Translations under genes and position numbers: made by a program
From: Dichotomocladium elegans
Taxonomy: Eukaryota > Mucoromycota > Mucoromycetes > Mucorales > Lichtheimiaceae
DNA length: 64,000 nucleotides
Assembly (NCBI GenBank): GCA_025716815.1
Contig: JAIXMN010000006.1
Coordinates: 1,054,001-1,118,000 of the forward strand
Reading direction: 5' to 3'
Notes under the pieces: model-generated
Seen by the model: the letters and a program-made list of their open reading frames with translations, nothing else
Databases searched by the model: none
Told to the model about the DNA's origin: nothing
Part shown: positions 45,628 through 55,061 of the stretch, one piece after another
How positions within the stretch are numbered: position 1 is the stretch's first letter
Layout of the letters: every line of letters begins with the position of its first letter

Positions 45628-46725
45628 TTACTGAGAAGAATGCAGCTCAGTCTTAGCTGCATCCTCTTGGTCCGTGTTTGATGGGTTGGTGGACGGGGGC
45701 GAACAACGCTCTTTCTTGGCCTTCTTTTCCTTGGCCCGCGCCAAAACACCTCTAGATGACGAGGTGCCCGCTGAACGGGCACGTTTCTTCTTGGCCGAAT
45801 CGATGACGGCGGCCACTTCTTCACTTCCACTGGAATCATCCAGGACGAATCCTCCGAAGACAAGGGGAAGTCGGTTTCCATAGGCGCTGAATCGGTCGCC
45901 AACTCAAGGTCGCTTACGCCACTAGTAAGGGCGTCCAGATCGTCGACGGGCGGGAGTCCAAACAGTTTTTGAGGGCACTTTTGAATGACCTTGGCGACGA
46001 CAACGGAAACAAGCATCCCTAGGTAGGGTGCGGCACTTTGACATACCCCAATCAGCAACAATGGTGACAGAGGATGGGAGGTCCTTTAACCCCTCACGGA
46101 GTTTGATGTTCACGTCCCACTTGTCCGATCGGATTCCTGTTACAACAATAACATTGGAAACCGAAACGACATCCCCATAGGCCTTCAAAGATCGCACAAG
46201 ATGCGTCTTATCACAGCCAAGGAGGCAATTAGTCAGGCGAAACTTGCGACCCCCACGACGACAGGGATCCCACCTATCTTCAAAGACAAGTGAGAAGCCA
46301 TCCACTAGGAATGGCTCGCGAAGAATCGCTACTTTGACGCCTCGAGAGGCAAGGCAAAGCCTAAGAAAAGACGGCTGCAATTTGTAGTCCGTAACTGATT
46401 GCGGGCAACCCGAAGGCCGAGCACGCACTAACTTCAACACCCTGAATAATTGCGACTGGGTGAGAGGGCGAGTTAACTTTGCTTCCACCGCATGGTGTTT
46501 GCGCAGAAAAGTCGCCGTTAGGTTTTGCGAATGACCTGCTTCAGCAACTTTAGCATAATTAGAGCGAACTTCAGCAGGAGGATCCGCCTGGGGACTTAAT
46601 GGTTTAGACACAGAAGTGTCAACCGCCATCGCGTCCGCATTGTTGTGCGATTGTGTTTTTTGAAAAGATACACCTCCTTTACCTGATTTTTTTGTGTGTT
46701 TGGGTCGGCGGTTAGTTCGATTCAA
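45628..46725 (-). pseudogene. LINE ORF1, gag-like, frameshifted
   Basis: Starts MNRTNRRPKHTKKSGKG at 46725 and has a long basic, Ser/Ala-rich N-terminus, then an RNA-binding-like middle (SQLFRVLKLVRARP, VDGFSLVFEDRWDP). A CCHC knuckle begins CFRCRRQGHSK near 45995 but its last Cys (KCPQKLFG) is in another frame. A second shift near 45830 is needed to reach the Lys-rich tail (AKKKRARSAG) and the stop at 45628. ORF1 proteins bind LINE RNA. It was once contiguous with ORF2; E2 now lies between them. Confidence 0.8.
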
Positions 46726-47057
46726 AGTGGGGCCGCACCCACAAAGAATCTAGTCTGTGAGACAGCACAGAGACTATGCCATTTGTTAGGGGGGGAAGCG
46801 CCCCCGAGCAGTGGCATGCCTAAAAAGGCCTGCTCGTTCCCTTCCAAAAATTCAGCCGCCTTCTAAACAAAGGCGCGATAATGCATCAGGCTCGTGCAGT
46901 GGCAGTATAATGGCTGGGCGCACCAATACCAGTTCTTACCACACACACTACCAACATATTTGAGTTGGCTTGGTAGGCCAAAGGCAAATAATAGCCACAA
47001 CCCCTTGGGGAAGTGTTACGCCCGTGAACCACGTCGAGGTTTTTGCCCACTCATGGG
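46726..47057 (-). other. LINE 5' untranslated region
   Basis: Non-coding sequence between the 5' target duplication and ORF1 start, with G/C-rich inverted patches. No promoter motif could be assigned. Confidence 0.5.
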
Positions 47058-47070
47058 GTAGCGACATCAT
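47058..47070. repeat. LINE target-site duplication, right copy
   Basis: Exact match of GTAGCGACATCAT at 38102-38114. Confidence 0.85.
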
Positions 47071-47560
47071 CTTCCCCCACCCCGCTTTGCTTTTAGAATG
47101 ACCTTTCGGGTTGCTGGATGCATCATTGTTCTCTTCGCGCCCAATGCGGTAGAAAACCGTTTTACATGGAGACTATTTACCTTTTTACTGCAATGCGCTG
47201 TATCGGGGGGCTTTGGAGGGGTTAGGGACCTTCTACTGTAAATATGGGCATAGAGACACACACACTCTCTTGGTAGGCAAAACGGTCTCAGCCTTTTTTT
47301 GTCTTCACTAGACGGGGGAATGTTGGGGGACGGGCTTGCGTGACTTTGCTTCGTATTCGAGCACGAGAGATGGGGGGAGGGTTGGGAAGAGGTGATTGAA
47401 ATTAAAGCAGAGAAAAAAAAAAATACTGTGACTTACTCTCCAAACCCAACCCCCCCCCTTCCCCTAAACTCAGTATCCTTCACCGTCCAACCCCCAAACC
47501 CGCCCCGAATTTGCAACACGAAAGCGTGCTTTTGTTTTCAATCTAATTTTTCTTGTCAAC
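47071..47560. other. Promoter region of MRPL32
   Basis: No gene is recognised. A C-rich/A-rich leader (47414-47510) precedes the bL32 start. Confidence 0.4.
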
Positions 47561-47860
47561 ATGGCTCTTGCTCGACTTGCACAGCAATTCGCACTCCCGG
47601 CATTAGCGCAGCAGCCTGCCATGGGCGCACTGGCGATCGGCAGCACGTTTAAGCTTCCCATTTGGCTTGAGCCTTTCCTGTGGGCCGCTCCCAAAAAGAA
47701 GACATCCCATTCAAAGAAACGGATGCGTGCATCCAACAAGGGCTTGCAGAACAAGGAAAACGTCACCCAGTGTCCCGCATGCGGCAACAACAAGCTCCTG
47801 CATCACCTGTGCAGTCATTGCTACGGCAACATTAAGCAGCAATCGAAAACGGCAGCTTAA
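47561..47860 (+). CDS. MRPL32: Mitochondrial ribosomal protein bL32m
   Basis: 99-residue single-exon protein. An N-terminal targeting segment (MALARLAQQFALPALAQQP) is followed by the conserved bL32 core APKKKTSHSKKRMRASNKG and a four-Cys zinc site (CPACG...LLHHLCSHCY). In yeast the presequence is cut by the m-AAA protease before assembly into the large mitochondrial subunit; the same is likely here. The length is typical for a fungal bL32m. Before the LINE insertion, GCN20 would have been its upstream neighbour. Confidence 0.95.
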   Translation: MALARLAQQFALPALAQQPAMGALAIGSTFKLPIWLEPFLWAAPKKKTSHSKKRMRASNKGLQNKENVTQCPACGNNKLLHHLCSHCYGNIKQQSKTAA

Positions 47861-48112
47861 TTTTTTTTTTTTATTTTCCCAATACCTTTCTCGTTGCTTA
47901 CTTCTTTCGCTCGCATTGGACAAACGCACCTCAGCTCTCTCACGGGGACACACAATACACAATCCTTGTATTTTTATCTTGAAAGAAATCCCTCCACCCC
48001 ACCCCCCGTTTTCCTCTCAGTTCACCATTACCGATTCTTCCTAGACACACATACATCCATACATACGTACATACAGTGGTACTTTCATTAAAAAAAAAGT
48101 TTTAAGTCATCG

Positions 48113-50175
48113 CTATACTAGCGCGTCCGATCGAGCCAGGAAGCGGGCCCTATAATGAGGGGGAAGAACCGTGACGCCGCAGTCTCGCATGGCATCAAGA
48201 TCGGGGAGAAGGGGTGTGCCTTGGGCATCCAGGCAAGGTTCCACCGTGCATCGCGCAAAAATGCGGACTAGGATATTAAACATTTGGACCTCGGCCTAAA
48301 GAAAGGAGAAGGAGGGGGGGAGGATGGAGAGACGGCAATGGTCTGGATTCAATAACATGTACTCATGTTGGAAAATTAAAACTCACGAGATGGATTCCCG
48401 GGCAGACACGCCTGCCAAAGCCAAAGAGAAAATGGTCGCGCTCTTCAAGTTTCCCGTTAGCCGCAGCCATCATTGTCTTTTGATTGTCCAGGAACCTCTC
48501 TGGAAGGAACTTCTCCGGCTCAGGATAGATATCGGGGTTCATGTGAATCGGTAGGATGATGGGAAAGATCCACGCGCCTTTGTCGAATACATAGCCGCAT
48601 GCCTGCACTGTTTTTGATAAACACATGGGTGGGTTCTTCGCGTTCCCATATGTGTGTGTATCACTCACCTTGTTCTTGAAGTTTGTGGAAGAAGACCCAG
48701 TGGCCAAGCGGCCTGTATCGCATGCACTCTTTTTGAACAGCAATGAGATAAGGGAACTGGTCGCGCTCGCCGAACTCTGGATATCGCTTATTTTGAAGCA
48801 GGAAGGCGTCGATTTCCGCAGCTATTCTCCTGCGGGCGTCCGGATAATGGAGAAGAATGCAGAGGATCCAAAGGAGGGTTCCTGCCGTGGTGTCTGTCCC
48901 ACCGGTGGTCAGGTCATCTATGGGGTTCAAAAAGACGGATGCATCAACCCTCGCTCCTTGTTTTTTTTTTCCTTCCTTCCTTCCTTAAAAATGGTCACTC
49001 ACTCGATGCGATCATGATATCCACGTCTTCCAGCCCGTACTCGTCCTTCTTCTCCATCAGCCGCTTGACCAGGCAGTCCTTGTCCGAGTCAGTGGCAATC
49101 TTGATGAGCCTGGAAAAGATCGGGTCGCGCTTTTTCTTGATGAAATCGCGAAACATCTTCTCGCGTCCCAGCAGCTTATCGACAAACCCGAGCGAGGGAA
49201 GATAGCCACCAATGTCATTATGAGGGCCTCCGAGCACGAGACCCTCTTCGAGAAAGTCATCGATGGCAACAAAGAGGGGGTCTCTCTCAGAAGCAACGCG
49301 CGTGCCGAAGATGGTGTTGAGTACATAATTGAGCGAGGTGAGCTTCAATCGTCTCTCTGGGTCAAAGCCCTCTGCACCTCGCTCGATCAAGTCGTCCACC
49401 AAGGCATCAGCCTCCGAGAGAAGAATATGGCCGAATTCGTTGACACTTTTCGGCGAGAGGATCGACAGTGCTGTCGATACCCAAATGTAGAAGCAAGTCA
49501 AACGGAGATCGCTTCCTCCCCCAACCCTCCAATCCCCCCCCGGTCCGTTCTTTATTTATTTACTTACCAGCGCTTCTCAAGTTCTTCCATTTCCTGTTGG
49601 CATCGGAAAGCACAATGCCGCTGAAAGGTTCCAACCGTGTAATGGACAGCCGAGAAGAAGAGGGAGGGGGGATGGAAAACGATGGTGCAATGTTAGGCGA
49701 CTCTGTATAAAATCACATGCCTTATCGTAAACAAAGGAAACATACCGTTTGCCCAGCGCATAGTGATGAGAAGCAAAGTTAGTGAATGGCCGATCAGAAG
49801 CAATAGCCCCGCGACGCACCAAGAGCTCATAAAGGATTTTTGGATCGCTAATTAGAATCCATTCCTGTACGCCCATGTTCGCTCGAAGCACTGGGCCAGT
49901 GGACTTGTGCCACTCCATGATCTTCAGGACAGGTAACTTGCCAAGGGAAAGCAAATGGCCTGGGCATAGAAAGGTCAGCTTTCTTTATCCTTTGTCGGTT
50001 GTGTCTAGACTTCACCAAAGTATGGTAGCCATCCTGGAGCAGTAGGGATGTTGCCGTGACATGCTTTTTTTCGAGACGAGGCGGTAGTGGTGTAAAGGAG
50101 CAATCCTGCGGTCGTCGCTGTAGCTGCTGTGATGATGAGCGGCAAGTGATCACGCGTCCAGCCGGGCAAGTCCAT
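48113..50175 (-). CDS. Cytochrome P450 monooxygenase, ~7 exons
   Basis: Membrane-anchored haem-thiolate monooxygenase. The start at 50175 gives MDLPGWTRDHLPLIITAATA, leading into an ER-anchor helix, then the Pro-rich hinge (IPTAPGWLPYFGHLLSLGK). Inferred exons begin at 50175, 49959, about 49620, 49465, 48918, 48615 and about 48300, all with GT-AG joins. Landmarks are in order: C-helix WKNLRSA, I-helix GGTDTTAGT (oxygen activation), K-helix KECMRYRP (ExxR), PERF meander (FLPERFLD) and haem loop FGFGRRVCPG with the Cys ligand. The full length of about 510 residues is typical. Redox partner would be NADPH-P450 reductase; the substrate is not predictable. No biosynthetic cluster surrounds it. Confidence 0.92.
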
Positions 50176-50775
50176 GTGAAAGGATTTTGTAAAAGAAAAG
50201 AAAAAGGCAGGTAGACACGTCCTTTTAAGCTCAAGATGCGGATGGGTAATGCTTCCGCTATGAGTCAAACAAGCCCAGGATATTCCCCCCCCGGGGGAGA
50301 GAGAGGTGGGGGAGAGGAAAGCGGGTCTGTGCATCCATGTCGTCACTCTTTTGCTTTGTCAAGGAACGAATGGTTGGGAAGGGGCAAGGCTGCTACTCGA
50401 TGCCCAAGCATTGTCATTTCCCAATGGCCTTATATTCGTGTGAAGCAAACCTGTCTATCTGCCTATGGACGTAGCTCATTCGAGTGATCTATGCTTCTTC
50501 ACCGCCACGAGCCTTTGGGAGGGAGAGGTGAGGCAAGAACCTGCGAGCTGGTTTATCATCTTTCCTATTTTGGATGGTGAACAATGTCAGGTGCAAGTTG
50601 AACTGTCATTGGTTACAAGCGTAATAATGATGGACAAATAAGCTGTGTGTATGTGTGTGCGTGTATCTATTATACACTCTTTTTCAAAATCAAAAGTCGC
50701 ACTCTGCCAGCTCTGAAGTCGCAGGATCGCAAAAATACAAATCGCATTTTGCCCACGCGTGGTGACAAATCGAAT

Positions 50776-51251
50776 TGTCGTAGTCATATTAGCCGGGTAT
50801 TCCAACTACCGACCAACTTCCGTTTTGGGACTATTCCTGACGTAATGTTCGGCCTACTTCTTCTTTTGATACCTCGCCCGACATGGATCATTACATACGA
50901 AGATTACTTCTTTAGACACATCGTCCGGACAGAGGACGATATATTTTATGTATATTTTTAGTATTAGAAAACAATATAAATAAGGGGAAACTTATCTAAC
51001 AATAAAGAGGAACGAACCGTTTCCCTGGTCTACTCTCTTCGTGGTTATCCTTCGTGGTCTATACTCTCTTCGTGGCTATCCTTCGTGGTCTATACTCTCT
51101 TCGTGGCTATCCTTCGTGGTCTATACTCTCTTCGTGGTTATCCTTCGTGGTCTATACTCTCTTCGTGATTATCTTTTGTGGACTCTATCCTATCTGTGGT
51201 TACTCTTCGTGGTCGTCGTCTTTCCGTATTCAAGTAAAAACAAAGACGACA
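50776..51251 (+). mobile_element. Solo LTR inserted in E3
   Basis: 476 bp starting TGTCGT and ending ACGACA, flanked by GAAT on both sides (50772-50775, 51252-51255). The empty site is seen in the copy at 63180 (AAATCGAATGTCACAC). It has a TATAAATA box (50975-50982) and an AATAAA signal (about 51000-51005), as expected of an LTR. No internal retrotransposon region remains. Strand follows the promoter signals. Confidence 0.75.
51030..51200. repeat. ~31-bp tandem repeat within the solo LTR
   Basis: Units of the type CTCTTCGTGG-TATCCTTCGTGGTCTATA repeat four to five times, with decay toward the right. Because the unit lacks early stops in two frames, it produces long spurious frames. Confidence 0.9.
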
Positions 51252-51327
51252 GAATATCACACACATACACGGAAAGATGTCGCACAAAGAAAAAGCTTTC
51301 TCTTTTATACATTTTTCCATTCTGGAA

Positions 51328-52560
51328 ATGGGCAACCTAATTTTCTACCAAGATGGCCAAAGTCATGTCGTTGATGAGCGTGGCTGTCTTGAACCTATGG
51401 ACTATGCCATTGATGAGGAAATGTACTCACTTCAATCCGTTTGTTCTCACACTAAATATCTGCGTAGCATATTGTGCAAAGATAACCCTGAGCTTACTCC
51501 TACACACATTCCCCAGCGAAAGGATACAGACATTCGGATGAAAGAAGCTGGGATCAAGCGCAGTTACATAGCATAAACTGACCAAGGCAAGGTCAGATTT
51601 TTCAAACGGATATTTGAGAAGATCTTGAGTGCGTCAGCTGCTAGGTCTCCATATTCGTTCAGCCCAGCGATGGGCATTACAGTACAAGAAGGGCCCTGAC
51701 AGCATCTTAAGAAACCTAACACGGGGGGGGACCGTTCGCGTATTATCAATGAAGAGCATAAGCGCACTGTTTTAGAATGCGTTGATGAAGACCCATCCAT
51801 TGTTCTAGAGTAGCTGCTCCAACGATTTGAGGGTCTCAAAGCATCTAAACGACGCTCCATCGATGTATGAAAAGGTATGCAACTTGTCATTAAAAATGGT
51901 TCGGTTTCAGCCTATAGACAGGAATAATGCTGCGAAGATCCAAGAGCGCCTTGACTGAGTATGCAGATGGGATAGGACCGACATCGACTTCAAAAACTGC
52001 GTTTTTTCTTTGATGAGTCTGGATTCCATATTAATATGAAATGCAGCATGGTGTGGTCCAAGAAAGGGACCCCTGCAGTGGTTACAATACCACAGACAAC
52101 CGCAATCGTGGGAGCAATCTCAGCATCAGGCATCATTCAATGTAGCTTGAGACTCCCGCAGCCACCAATCAAGAAAAGAAGAGGGCAGGTCAATCTGAAG
52201 TTGCGAGCACAGGAACTGCAACTGAACATCATCTCAGCTTCCTTAAGGCAACAATGGACGAGATGGATAAGTATGAACATATGAAGGGCCATTAGTTGGT
52301 AATGGATAATGCACCTATCCATACGACTCAGGATATTTCTGAATACATCGAGTCTCGGGGATATCGATATGCTTATCTTCTACCATACTCGCCTGAACTC
52401 AATTCTATTGAGCAGTTTTGGTCAGCGGTCAAGGGCAAAGTTAAATGCATAGGTTCTTGGAAGGCGAGACGTTGATAACACAGATCAGCGAGGCATCTAA
52501 CAGCTTAAAGCTGAGCGATATCGAAGGTTTCGTTTCTCATTCTCATATGTGCTTAGTTAA
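51328..52560 (+). pseudogene. Tc1/mariner-type transposase, nearly full length, broken
   Basis: Broken frames give the N-terminal region (MGNLIFYQDGQ..VDERG), a helix-turn-helix segment (equivalent of LLGLHIRSAQRWAL), then FDESGFHINMKCSMVWSKKG near 52010 (first catalytic Asp), MDNAPIHT near 52300 (second) and YLLPYSPELNSIEQFW near 52380-52425 (Glu, the third acid). Several stops and shifts interrupt it, so it is inactive. It is the best copy in the window for the family's transposase. Confidence 0.88.
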
Positions 52561-52632
52561 ATGGCGCTGTATCTACTGCAGCATTGTTTATCACAAAGAA
52601 ATTTCTTCTGCTCCTCCTTGATTTCCTATAAA

Positions 52633-52830
52633 TAATGGACAGCCGAGAAATCTCCTTTCTCCATCAACTTCATCCCGACCCTCTCTTCCATGGTCTTATC
52701 CGGTATGATTATTGCAACTAACATCCACTGTCCTTTATAGATTAACCAATCGTACCCGTGCTTGATGAGCCATGGAAGAGAGGAGTTCCTGAACACCCTT
52801 CCGCTCCTTCCGCTCTTTTTCGCTGCCATC
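52633..52830 (+). pseudogene. Fanzor 3' remnant with conserved intron
   Basis: The sequence DPLFHGLIR, then GTATGA...TTATAG, then LTNRTRA lines up with NPLTICHGLLR, the GTATGA...CAATAG intron and CTNQNCTAG of the intact Fanzor. A stop follows, and the RuvC-III block is lost. The location between transposase and right end matches E1 and E2. Confidence 0.7.
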
Positions 52831-52929
52831 ACAGGCCCCATTTCGCTCCTTCCCTCCGCCGCCGCCGCCGCCGCCGCCGCCATTCCCTCGTTTGGCGCCC
52901 TGGCAGCAGCCGCCTGTCCCTTCTGGTGT

Positions 52930-53065
52930 GCTGGCTCTCTCCTCCTGTCTCTCCGTCCCGGTTATCGCCGGGACTACCCAGGATAACTCCTGGGTCCTTG
53001 GGGGCCCTTGAGTGTAAGTTAAAGCGTATGGAGGAGCATTGTTTTTCTGTTGACTAACAGGTTTA
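52930..53065 (+). ncRNA. Putative omega-RNA right end of E3
   Basis: Hairpins GTCCCGG-TTATCG-CCGGGAC (52955-52974), ACCCAGG-ATAACT-CCTGGGT (52976-52995) and CTGTT-GACT-AACAG (53047-53060), all with perfect stems. The first keeps the loop of its E2 equivalent while the stem sequence differs on both sides. Confidence 0.55.
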
Positions 53066-53376
53066 AATCCATGGATGCGAAATCTTTTTGCCTATTGATA
53101 CGACAAATTTATATAATTCAATGCGACATTTTTTTTGTATTTTGCACGACATTGTTTAATCTTGTTTACGACATTTATTTTTGAAAATAAAGTATGTTCA
53201 ACATGTTCGATTTCGAAAAAGATCAGTTGTACAGTGATGTTGCGGATACAAAAGTTTGCGTGTGTGTGTGTATATAAACATTTACAGAGATCGGAGAACG
53301 GAGAGAGGAGAAGGGTTGGAAAAGGGGAGGGGAACGGTTCGGGAAGAAGAGGGCAGAGCGAGGAAGGATTCTTGTT

Positions 53377-54870
53377 TCATCGCACGCGTTGGGTGGTTTC
53401 GCTGCGGCTGCCGAATCTGTCTTCTGAATCAGACTCATCGTGTAAACTCGATAAGCCGACCGCGTCTTCAAGGCCGACATCGCGCAAGAGACTTTGCTCG
53501 TCCTCGTTTTGTCCGTAAACGGGCGTGGCGCCAGCGCCACGTGCAATTGAATCAAGTAAATACACGCCCGTGAAGATGACGACAAAGCCGGACATGAGTG
53601 AGATCACATAGACGGGGCTGTCCACGTTAAATCCCTGGAACAAGATGGTCGAGGCGGTGATGGTTGCCGTGGTGAAGCACACAAAGTAGATGGGATTCAC
53701 GCTATTTACCCACCACCATCATAAAAAAAACACGTGGAGATAATAATGAGTTTTTTTTTCTCGCGCTTTCTTCCCACACATACGTACACATTTGTAGAAA
53801 ATTGCTCGAGGGCCTTGTTGAAGTAGTTCATCTGGGTCACGATGCAGACAACAACGACGATCCCGAAAGCATACGTCGAGGGATGCGTGAATTGGTTATT
53901 CCCCGCAAAGGTCAGCTTCATCGCTATTCCGAAAGCCTTGATGGCCATGACGGACACGGATCCGACCAGCGAGCAGATGGACACGTAAACAAAGGGATTC
54001 CTTTTGCCGTACTTTGGCACAACAGCATAGATCATGATCAGACTGATCACAACCACCACACCGCAATACATCATGAAACCTAAGCACGGACATCAATAAA
54101 CCTTAACGCACGCGCTTCGATCCCTCTCTCTCTCTCCTCCCCCCTTCTTCTTCCTTCTTACCAGGCTGCATAGCGTAAAATAAAAGCTCATCGATGGATG
54201 TAACATTCTTGTCCTCCGGAGCGTGCAACACGACAATGACCGCACCAACAACCGACAACAGACAGCCCACTCTGCCAATCGGTCCGAGGGTCTCCTTGAG
54301 AAACCACGATGCAAAAATAGCACTACAGCACGCATTTATATTCGAGAACGAGAATTGACCGGATGAGTAAGGCTCTCTGAACGGGACCCAGAACGCCAGG
54401 ATGCAAACATACCCGAGGATCACACTTAATGCACCCAGTGGAGTGACCAGGATCGCAGGTGCAAACGAGTAAGCAGAAAAGTTCAAAACTTCGCCAGCAG
54501 CCACTGTTTTGCCACACCCCCCCCAATGGGTGTCAGCATAAAAAGGTTTCCTCCTGCCCCCCTCCCCCTCTCTTTATTCTTTTTTTTTTGCTCCTAATGC
54601 CAAAACACCTACTCGTTCCCATCCCGGCCCACCAAGTCCAGTTCCGGAGATAATGATGCTTTCCATCAACGGCTGAAGCTCCTATGGCAGCGGATTTGCT
54701 TTAATCTCAAATACAAAAGACAGGAATCCTCGCAATGTACCGTGGTGTCGCTGGGCATTCATTAACCCTTTTTTGGTGATGATAAACGAAAGGCCAATAA
54801 AGACGCTTGAACTCATGGCGAGGATGAGGCCAATGTATTTATCCTGAATCATGGTTTGCAGCTGTAACAA
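53377..54870 (-). CDS. NIPA-family Mg2+ transporter, multi-exon
   Basis: Nine-helix transporter of the NIPA/DUF803 family (EmrE/DMT superfold), which carries Mg2+ and related cations in plasma and endosomal membranes. It starts MLQLQTMIQDKYIGLILAMS at 54870; the second Met (MIQDK) is an alternative. Family blocks are in order: SSVFIGLSFIITKKGL, WWAGMGTMAAGEVLNFSAY, ILVTPLGALSVIL, ASWFLKETLGPIGRVGC, ISIDELLF-like SIDELLFYAMQPG, NPFVYVSICSLVGSVSVM, NYFNKALEQFSTN and NPIYFVCFTTATITAS. The C-terminal cytosolic tail is acidic and Ser-rich and ends at 53377. Introns include about 54608-54504 and one near 53780-53700. It looks intact. E3 ends only ~180 bases from its 3' end. Confidence 0.93.
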
Positions 54871-55061
54871 GAGAGAAAGGACTGTATATGGGGAGAGGGT
54901 GAAAGGGTATTTTTTTTCCTTCCCGAGAGGTGGGGGATAATAAAGAGAAAGAAGAAAGGAAGGCTTATTTTGGGAGAGAGGATCACGACGGAGACGACGT
55001 TTATTCGCAGGATTTAGGTTGCTATTAATAGAATAGATCCACAGTAGCCCTCTTTTATTAT

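Larger units (their letters stand above)
38115..47057 (-). mobile_element. LINE (non-LTR retrotransposon), interrupted by E2
   Basis: L1/Tad-like element on the minus strand with ORF1 (zinc-knuckle), ORF2 (endonuclease plus reverse transcriptase plus C-terminal zinc-knuckle) and a 13-bp target duplication. The 3' end is at 38115, with only a short A-run (minus strand ...ACTCCAAAA). The 5' end lies near 47057. A 3.9 kb Fanzor-carrying DNA transposon sits in the spacer between ORF1 and ORF2, so the LINE itself is about 5.0 kb. Frameshifts and an altered RT motif show it is no longer autonomous. Confidence 0.88.
50673..53194 (+). mobile_element. E3: TIR transposon with dead transposase and Fanzor tail
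   Basis: Starts TACACTCTTTTTCAAAATC after TA (50671-50672) and ends TTGAAAATAAAGTA at 53194; the base pair after it is TG, so the right TA appears mutated. It contains, in order, a solo LTR insertion (50776-51251), a near-complete but broken transposase (51328-52560), a Fanzor 3' remnant (52633-52830) and the conserved structured right end. Its ends match those of E2, which makes the two members of one family. Confidence 0.88.

Noticed and set aside
46893..46915. U4 snRNA-like stretch (GCAGTGGCAGTAT)
   Set aside because: Only 13 bases agree with the U4 5' end; the 5' stem-loop, the U6-pairing regions and the Sm site are not found, and it lies in the LINE 5' region.
51030..51200. Possible CRISPR-like array
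   Set aside because: Units are directly tandem without unique spacers, and the host is a eukaryote.
51041..51374. Two ~100-codon frames rich in Leu, Ser and Tyr
   Set aside because: They are translations of the 31-bp tandem repeat in the solo LTR; the periodic peptide is an artefact.
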